From Oscillospiraceae bacterium (GTDB lineage Bacteria > Bacillota > Clostridia > Oscillospirales > Acutalibacteraceae): a stretch of 11,192 bases of DNA. Positions 7,301-11,192 of this stretch are shown here, one piece after another. Each line of letters starts with the position of its first letter. Position 1 is the first letter of the stretch. Where the stretch lies: positions 1-11,192 of the forward strand of contig CADBOL010000257.1 of assembly GCA_902796295.1 (NCBI GenBank), given 5' to 3'. The notes beneath the pieces were generated by a model, which worked only from the letters and a program-made list of their open reading frames with translations, was not told where the DNA came from and searched no databases. A program made the translations under genes and the position numbers.

Positions 7301-9956
7301 GGAGAGAGGCGCGGGCGCTTCAAATCTTCATATGCGTTTCAACCTCAGTAATGTCACACCCGGCAATGTGATGCTCACAAAAACCGTGAGCGGCTCCGAT
7401 GATCTTGATTTCAATCTCGTTGAGTACCCGTATCAGATATGGTATAAGGATGATGAAACAGGAGCGGAGCATCTGCTCACAAATGCCAACAGTTTAATAA
7501 ACGTTACCTATCAGAATTCAACCCAGAGGATTGATTACCTTCCCGTTTACACTCCGCCCAACAGCTCTGTGTCATATGACTCGGTTTATCTGCTTAATCC
7601 GGGCAAGAGCGCCGAAGTTCACTTCCCGATGAATACCATCGAGTACAGAATCGTTGAGTGCGGAATAAACGATGAGGTTTACGATTCGGTTATGATAAAC
7701 GGCGTTGCCGCCTCTCCCGATTCAATCCCGGGCTCCGGCAGAAGCTCATATGATTCCGGCTGGCACAGCGTTGTTCAGCAGCCGTCAATTGTGTTTGACA
7801 ATCATGTTGACCCTGATTCCCTGCGTACTGTCAGCATCGAAAAAACGCTGTATGATGAATCGGGCAATCTGCTCAGCGCGCAGCAGGATAAATCCGTATT
7901 CAATTACAGACTGTATCTCTCAAACGGTACGGATGATAATCTCACTGCGGCAAATATGGTAAAATACTATGTTACCGATGATTCTGCCGAAGGTCACCTT
8001 TGCAGTTGGGATGCGGATTCCGGCAGACTGGTTCCGTCGGTTTATACGGATTATGATTCCCTAACCGCATCCGAAAAAGGAACATTTACATTTGAGACGT
8101 CAATGAACGGCGCCATTTCAAAGATACCTGCCGGTTATGTTGTGCATATACCCAATGTTGCAGTAGGCACCAGGTTTATGCTGGTTGAAAGGGAAAACGA
8201 AATCCCGCTGGGCTACAGCTTTGTTGAGTATGAGCGCGAAAGCGGAACCTACCACGCCGAGGACGGCGATACCATCAATTCAGGCTGGGTCAGAGCAAAT
8301 GAATCGCCCAAAATGTATGTCGTGAATAAGCGCGGCTGGGGGATTGATGTCAGGAAACAGTGGAGTGACGCAAGCTTCACGAAATCACACGCCCCCGTTT
8401 ATGCGGCGGTTTATGCCGGAGATACACTTGTTCCTGGCACCGTCAGGATGCTCTCAGGACCGGACGCGGGCACCCGTTATTTCTTTGACAGCATTATTGC
8501 CGGATATACATTTTCCGATTACTCCGTGCACGAGGTTGAGCTTGTAAACCCGGGTACCGATATAAACGGAAATATTACCTATGACAGCATTTCAAGGAAG
8601 CTCAATGACGGAGATCTTACGGCAATAAACGCCGTGCCCTCAAATTCGGATACTCCCGCGCTTTATTCATACAGCGTTGAGTATACCGCGGGTACTCCCG
8701 TTTCCACCGATACTCCCGAATCGCAGCTTAAAAATGTCAGGAGCGATACCATAACAAACCTGCGTACCGGCGGCGTTGTAATCACCCTTTATGATATGCA
8801 TACACGCGAGCCGCTTGCAGACGGTGTGTTTAAACTTGAGCAGGGCGGCAATACCATCGGCACATTCACATCCGATACCCATGGCAGAGTGACAATTCTT
8901 TATGATTTTGAGCGGAATGTGAATTACAGCCTTACCGAGCAGGTTCCTCCCACAGGCTATGCCGGCCTGCCGAATACCGCGGTGTTCTCAATCGCCGATG
9001 ACGATACTGTTACCGTCAGCGGAAACGAGGCGAAATGGCAGTCGGGCAGAAAATCGGATATAGCGGGAGATAAGCTTATTGCATATATCGACATTTACAA
9101 TGAGCAGTTTACGCTGCGGGCTGTCAAGACAGACGCAAATACCCGCGAGCCCCTTGAGGGCGCTCGCTTTGCGCTGTACAGAAGCGTTACGGGTATAGGC
9201 GGCCTTGTGAAGGATCTCACTCCGATGCCCGGCTTTGAATCTCTTGTTACGGGCTCGGACGGCGTTATACCTCTTGTTAATGCATCGCTTGCTCCCGGCA
9301 AGTATTATCTGACCGAGACCGACCCGCCGGTAGGCTATGAGCCGCTCGCCGGAGATATAGTATTCACCATCAAGGAAACCGGAGAGGTAGTCATAAACAG
9401 CACCGGTCACGGCGATTACCTGAGCGTACAGGGAGAGGATATCAGAAACTACACCATAACCGTTCCCAATATTCCCTCCGACAATGCGGCTCTGCTTACA
9501 GTCACCAAAACAGTGACAGGTTCTTTCGGCAACAGAGCGAAGCCGTTTACATTCACTCTTACTGTTGACGGCGCAAAGCCCTCGGATGAATACCAGTGGA
9601 CATTGAACGGAGTAACCCAGAGCACGGCCCTTCACAGCGGCGGCACATTTACACTCGCTCAGGATGATACCGTAACCGTAATGCTTCCCAAAGGAATTGA
9701 CATAACTGTAACCGAGGCAAACGACGGCTATAATACAACATTCGCTCTGGGCGGAGAAGAGGCCGAAAACGTCAGCACAAAAACATTCCGCCTTACACAG
9801 GATACGTCTCTTGAGGTTATAAACCGTCTTGATACACCCGTACCCACCGGCGTGTTTGACGGCAGCGTCAGCATTGTTCCCGCATTTCTCGCTCTTTTGA
9901 GCCTTGCGTTATTTATGCTAATTATCATCAGAAAACACAGAGCCGTAATTAACTGA
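4344..9956 (+). CDS. Giant sortase-anchored adhesin with fibro-slime domain and Cna-B/SpaA stalk, VPTGV signal
   Basis: 1870 residues, probable pilus tip adhesin. A long basic signal peptide (hydrophobic core about 29-48) is followed by an N-terminal beta domain (about 58-197, ending FSVYAIVDI). Next come repeated beta-rich segments (about 215-350 and 355-505; possibly trefoil-like) and a third block (about 510-680, with FYAIDHDGTLYP). The fibro-slime domain (about 684-1000) shows FTGDDDFWFYVDGELIIDLG at 893-912 and FYMERG at 984-989; this PA14-like family often binds ligands through acidic residues and calcium. The stalk has six immunoglobulin-like domains. Candidate Lys-Glu-Asn bonds are K1013/E1105/N1153, K1167/E1282/N1328, K1338/E1397/N1472, K1595/E1658/N1709 and K1722/E1791/N1827; the fourth domain (about 1476-1585) has leucine where lysine is expected. 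The protein ends in VPTGV (1833-1837), a membrane helix and RKHR. The signal resembles that of the shaft, so the same sortase may join them. Tip location and ligand are inference. Confidence 0.9.
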   Translation: MKSAKRKQNIIIRRMLSSAVVLIKKCRRPLTAALIMLLIVSLTSGISVPVSRAFSDDNSAACYDSVSLTVHPESGNPGDKIELSGIMPDDARAKAVDVTGEYSDSPSQADILPGIPWARVIAAYDISITSGGDEYQPDSLNPVNVEITNPDIPGGGKLQLIHIKDDGTYETVSEFTADEGRLSFAAEGFSVYAIVDIAQPVDNGSVSSLDELTGDSSASGFRLYYGSKTYFTNTVNVSGSNSVLAETASTADSAIWRFKKIGDTGSNYKIYTVIGGAEKYIYTKSGNNIGLGDEASADIIEISAANAANKTFYFKKSGENKWLQHSNGGKGIRYYTDNNNAVNSQIGIDYGPGESSDYLHLDGTSFGLMSYPGGTLGYGFMADEDNNSLSMMSLTVRKQTGTETLYVADNTDITIWSFSYIGGGKYLISTEIDGETKYLNIGSTLSLVDEQQASEITVLSNNSNQLSFSCSGKSVTFSGTEFVSGDTASGNSAQWLHIVRPSTLTQTDYVTYHADKISISDVPDGASVIVYTRVWNSSTNSYDFYAIDHDGTLYPCYERGDDIMWVGNQINTLLWDFTEYTYEDGTPNNYYELYNPYSRKYIAPQIKDGQTLSDSKIGINLPGRVWGDYYSGIIAWDDPYYAYSGLQSDIGNGRIVSGPKSDADTFYFATVRNPVSTLTTVNTIDNSQYGIEMKMIDFSSPDVQNTFLGSSVSNLTAATKGLLSTNLGSDGYPTAAGGSLAGLFTESQTKTVNHLFLESTYNASGYYEFDSCQNYATLVKPDGTVGTDFTVYSELGTMDDSSRSTLKHGQFMPYNNISAGVYCTENNPENLYSALAQYNKPEKGLLPDSDPRKHEKLHKITSPNYYNGMEMTAVLTQTPNGKDAWGNDIIFEFTGDDDFWFYVDGELIIDLGGIHSALQGNCNFSSGIVNVEGTRKTLRQIFRENYVSRNPGATEQEINSYLAGYFEEGSTVFRPYTTHKMTIFYMERGAGASNLHMRFNLSNVTPGNVMLTKTVSGSDDLDFNLVEYPYQIWYKDDETGAEHLLTNANSLINVTYQNSTQRIDYLPVYTPPNSSVSYDSVYLLNPGKSAEVHFPMNTIEYRIVECGINDEVYDSVMINGVAASPDSIPGSGRSSYDSGWHSVVQQPSIVFDNHVDPDSLRTVSIEKTLYDESGNLLSAQQDKSVFNYRLYLSNGTDDNLTAANMVKYYVTDDSAEGHLCSWDADSGRLVPSVYTDYDSLTASEKGTFTFETSMNGAISKIPAGYVVHIPNVAVGTRFMLVERENEIPLGYSFVEYERESGTYHAEDGDTINSGWVRANESPKMYVVNKRGWGIDVRKQWSDASFTKSHAPVYAAVYAGDTLVPGTVRMLSGPDAGTRYFFDSIIAGYTFSDYSVHEVELVNPGTDINGNITYDSISRKLNDGDLTAINAVPSNSDTPALYSYSVEYTAGTPVSTDTPESQLKNVRSDTITNLRTGGVVITLYDMHTREPLADGVFKLEQGGNTIGTFTSDTHGRVTILYDFERNVNYSLTEQVPPTGYAGLPNTAVFSIADDDTVTVSGNEAKWQSGRKSDIAGDKLIAYIDIYNEQFTLRAVKTDANTREPLEGARFALYRSVTGIGGLVKDLTPMPGFESLVTGSDGVIPLVNASLAPGKYYLTETDPPVGYEPLAGDIVFTIKETGEVVINSTGHGDYLSVQGEDIRNYTITVPNIPSDNAALLTVTKTVTGSFGNRAKPFTFTLTVDGAKPSDEYQWTLNGVTQSTALHSGGTFTLAQDDTVTVMLPKGIDITVTEANDGYNTTFALGGEEAENVSTKTFRLTQDTSLEVINRLDTPVPTGVFDGSVSIVPAFLALLSLALFMLIIIRKHRAVIN

Positions 9957-9977
9957 CGGCCCGGTAAACATCAGCTT

Positions 9978-10748
9978 TTGATAGGGGATGGCAATACGGA
10001 AAAACGCATAAAAAAAAGAACGGCAGTGCTTGCTTTTCTCGCGGTTGTTTTTACCGCCGTACTGGCTGTATCATTATATAAAGCTTTTTCCGTATACTTT
10101 ACCCAGCGGCAGGAGCAGAGCAGGTTTTCCGAATACCGCCGCATTGTAAACCGGGATGAAAGCGCGCAAGAGTATGATCCGGCGGAAAAATACGCTCCTC
10201 TCAGGGAGAGCAATGGGGATTTCAGAGGCTGGCTCACGCTGCCGGATACAGGCATTGATTACCCTGTCGTTATGCCCCCCGCAAATGATCCGCAGTTTTA
10301 CCTTCACCGTGATTTTGACAGGAATTACTCATACTCAGGCACTCCTTTTATAGGGGAGGGCTGCGATGAAAACTCCGATATTTTCATTATATACGGCCAT
10401 AATATGAAAACCGGCTCAATGTTCGGCACTCTTGATAAATACGCAGACGGAGACTGGGCGGCGAAGCACCGTGATATTGTATTTGAAACTCCCGAAGGCA
10501 GGCGGGTTTACCGTGTATTCGCGGCGCTTCGCACAAAAGTGAATTCAGAAAACGAATACCGTTATTTTGACAGTGTAGGCAATTTCGGCGATGAAGAATA
10601 TTACAGCATAGTATCGGAAATGCTTGAAAAATCCGAGATAGATTCAGGCGGAATGCCGCAGGGCAGAGCGCAGATTTTAATACTTTCAACCTGCAGTTAC
10701 CATACGGAAAACGGGCGTTTTGCCGTAATGGCATACAGAGCGGAATAA
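9978..10748 (+). CDS. Class B sortase, second of the locus
   Basis: A protein of up to 256 residues with an N-terminal membrane segment (about residues 16-41) and a class B sortase domain. Visible catalytic residues are H141 in YGHNMKTGSMFG, C239 in ILSTCSYHTENG, and R247 in GRFAVMAYR. WLTLPDTGIDYPVV is the usual first strand. It lies 21 bases after the adhesin stop codon, so it belongs to the same operon. With two class B enzymes and two kinds of sorting signal, one may polymerise (IPTG/VPTG) and the other anchor (NPKTS); I cannot tell from sequence which is which. The start is uncertain: TTG at 9978 is the most upstream in-frame start but has no good ribosome binding site, the ATG at 9988 is out of frame, and the next in-frame start is GTG at 10026, which would remove the basic N-terminus. 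The catalytic domain is complete either way. Confidence 0.9.
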   Translation: MIGDGNTEKRIKKRTAVLAFLAVVFTAVLAVSLYKAFSVYFTQRQEQSRFSEYRRIVNRDESAQEYDPAEKYAPLRESNGDFRGWLTLPDTGIDYPVVMPPANDPQFYLHRDFDRNYSYSGTPFIGEGCDENSDIFIIYGHNMKTGSMFGTLDKYADGDWAAKHRDIVFETPEGRRVYRVFAALRTKVNSENEYRYFDSVGNFGDEEYYSIVSEMLEKSEIDSGGMPQGRAQILILSTCSYHTENGRFAVMAYRAE

Positions 10749-10751
10749 AAC

Positions 10752-10799
10752 AGACTGCCGCATACGGTTTTTACCGTTTGCGACAGTCTCTTTATTTAT
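10752..10799. terminator. Strong terminator closing the pilus operon, probably bidirectional
   Basis: The hairpin runs 10752-10789: AGACTGCCGCA pairs with TGCGACAGTCT with one mismatch, then ACGGT (10764-10768) pairs with ACCGT (10773-10777) around a TTTT loop. On the plus strand CTTTATTTATA follows; on the minus strand GTTTTATT follows. It starts 4 bases after the second sortase stop. The T-rich flank on the other strand suits a convergent minus-strand gene ending at 10808. Confidence 0.85.
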
Positions 10800-10807
10800 A
10801 TGTTATT

Positions 10808-10900
10808 TCAGCTGTTACCGCCGGCAGTGACGATTTTTGAGCTGCTGCCGCCGTTCCAGAATATCTGAACGGTAACCGGCCTGTCAGATTTTATTTCAAC
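10808..10900 (-). pseudogene. C-terminal remnant of an unidentified minus-strand protein
   Basis: Read on the minus strand, the last 30 or so codons before TGA (10808-10810) give a plausible beta-rich C-terminus containing VEIKSDRPVTVQIFWNGG. The open frame continues to 11011, but upstream of about 10900 it is antisense to sequence that looks coding on the plus strand, so only this short end looks real. The position fits a gene convergent with the pilus operon and sharing the terminator at 10752-10789. I do not recognise the protein. It could also be chance. Confidence 0.35.
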
Positions 10901-10916
10901 CTGCCGACAGCGCCGA

Positions 10917-11192
10917 ACGGAAAGCGAAAGAGATTGGCATTTCGATGATGACACCGAAAAGGCGCTGAAATTAACTTCGGGCAGAAGCGGGGATGTGATG
11001 TTCACCGTCAACTACCTTGCAACCGATTTCCATCTGCAGGCTGAAGATTATCCGACGCTGAAGATTGAATAAATGATACCTGAAAGCAACAGCGCCGTAG
11101 AATACGGCGGTGAAATCTTTCTCTGCGCGGGAGAAATACGGGATCCGACGGCGGAAGCTGCAATCCGGGCAGAAGGACTTAACGCTGACGGG
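10917..11192 (+). pseudogene. Plus-strand coding-like fragment with in-frame stop, running off the window
   Basis: The frame starting near 10917 reads as a protein: DWHFDDDTEKALKLTSG, then FTVNYLATDFHLQAEDYPTL and KIE, then TAA at 11070-11072. Without a frame change it continues MIPESNSAVEYGGEIFLCAG to the right edge with no further stop. Both halves look like one continuous beta-sandwich domain of a secreted carbohydrate-binding or surface protein. The TAA probably replaced a tyrosine or similar codon. There is no start codon or ribosome binding site at its left end, and the frame is closed by TGA at 10866-10868. An alternative is a real short gene starting at ATG 11073, but it has no convincing ribosome binding site. 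The family call is a weak impression; the open frame and the stop are seen directly. Confidence 0.45.

Noticed and set aside
8988..9635. A 215-codon minus-strand open frame
   Set aside because: It lies inside the SpaA-like stalk of the adhesin, has no ribosome binding site, and the plus-strand protein there is clearly conserved.

Overview
The window looks like part of a chromosome from a low-to-mid GC Firmicute, most likely an uncultured gut- or rumen-type clostridium (Oscillospirales-like). Evidence: strong AGGAGG-type ribosome binding sites, a near-consensus sigma-A promoter in an AT-rich leader, TTG starts, and Gram-positive surface proteins with sortase sorting signals. The taxonomic call is inference from style and protein family, not from a marker gene.

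Layout: (1) 2-244, the C-terminal end of a LexA/S24-family peptidase-type repressor that enters from the left. (2) 245-569, a non-coding stretch with a weak terminator-like hairpin and a promoter (TTGACT, 17-base spacer, TATAAT) reading right. (3) 570-10748, six plus-strand genes that make one sortase-dependent pilus locus: a catalytically dead signal peptidase I homologue (SipA-like), a two-domain FctA/Spy0128-like backbone pilin ending in an IPTG sorting signal, a class B sortase, a small proline/threonine-repeat pilin ending in NPKTS, a 1870-residue adhesin with a fibro-slime domain and a stalk of Cna-B/SpaA-type domains ending in VPTGV, and a second class B sortase. (4) 10752-10799, a strong hairpin terminator with T-rich flanks on both strands. 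(5) 10800-11192, broken or partial coding sequence: a short minus-strand C-terminal piece facing the locus, then plus-strand coding-like sequence with an in-frame stop.

How the genes probably work together: the gene set closely parallels the streptococcal FCT-type pilus region (inactive SipA, FctA backbone with a VPTG-type signal, class B pilin sortase, FctB-like base pilin, Cpa-like tip adhesin). The IPTG/VPTG signals on shaft and adhesin versus NPKTS on the small pilin suggest a division of labour. One class B sortase would polymerise shaft plus tip, and one (or the host's own) would attach the NPKTS base pilin to the cell wall. The SipA-like protein would act as an assembly factor, not a protease. 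A long perfect inverted repeat sits between the backbone pilin and the first sortase, where it could set the ratio of structural protein to enzyme. I see no mobile element, RNA gene or CRISPR array.
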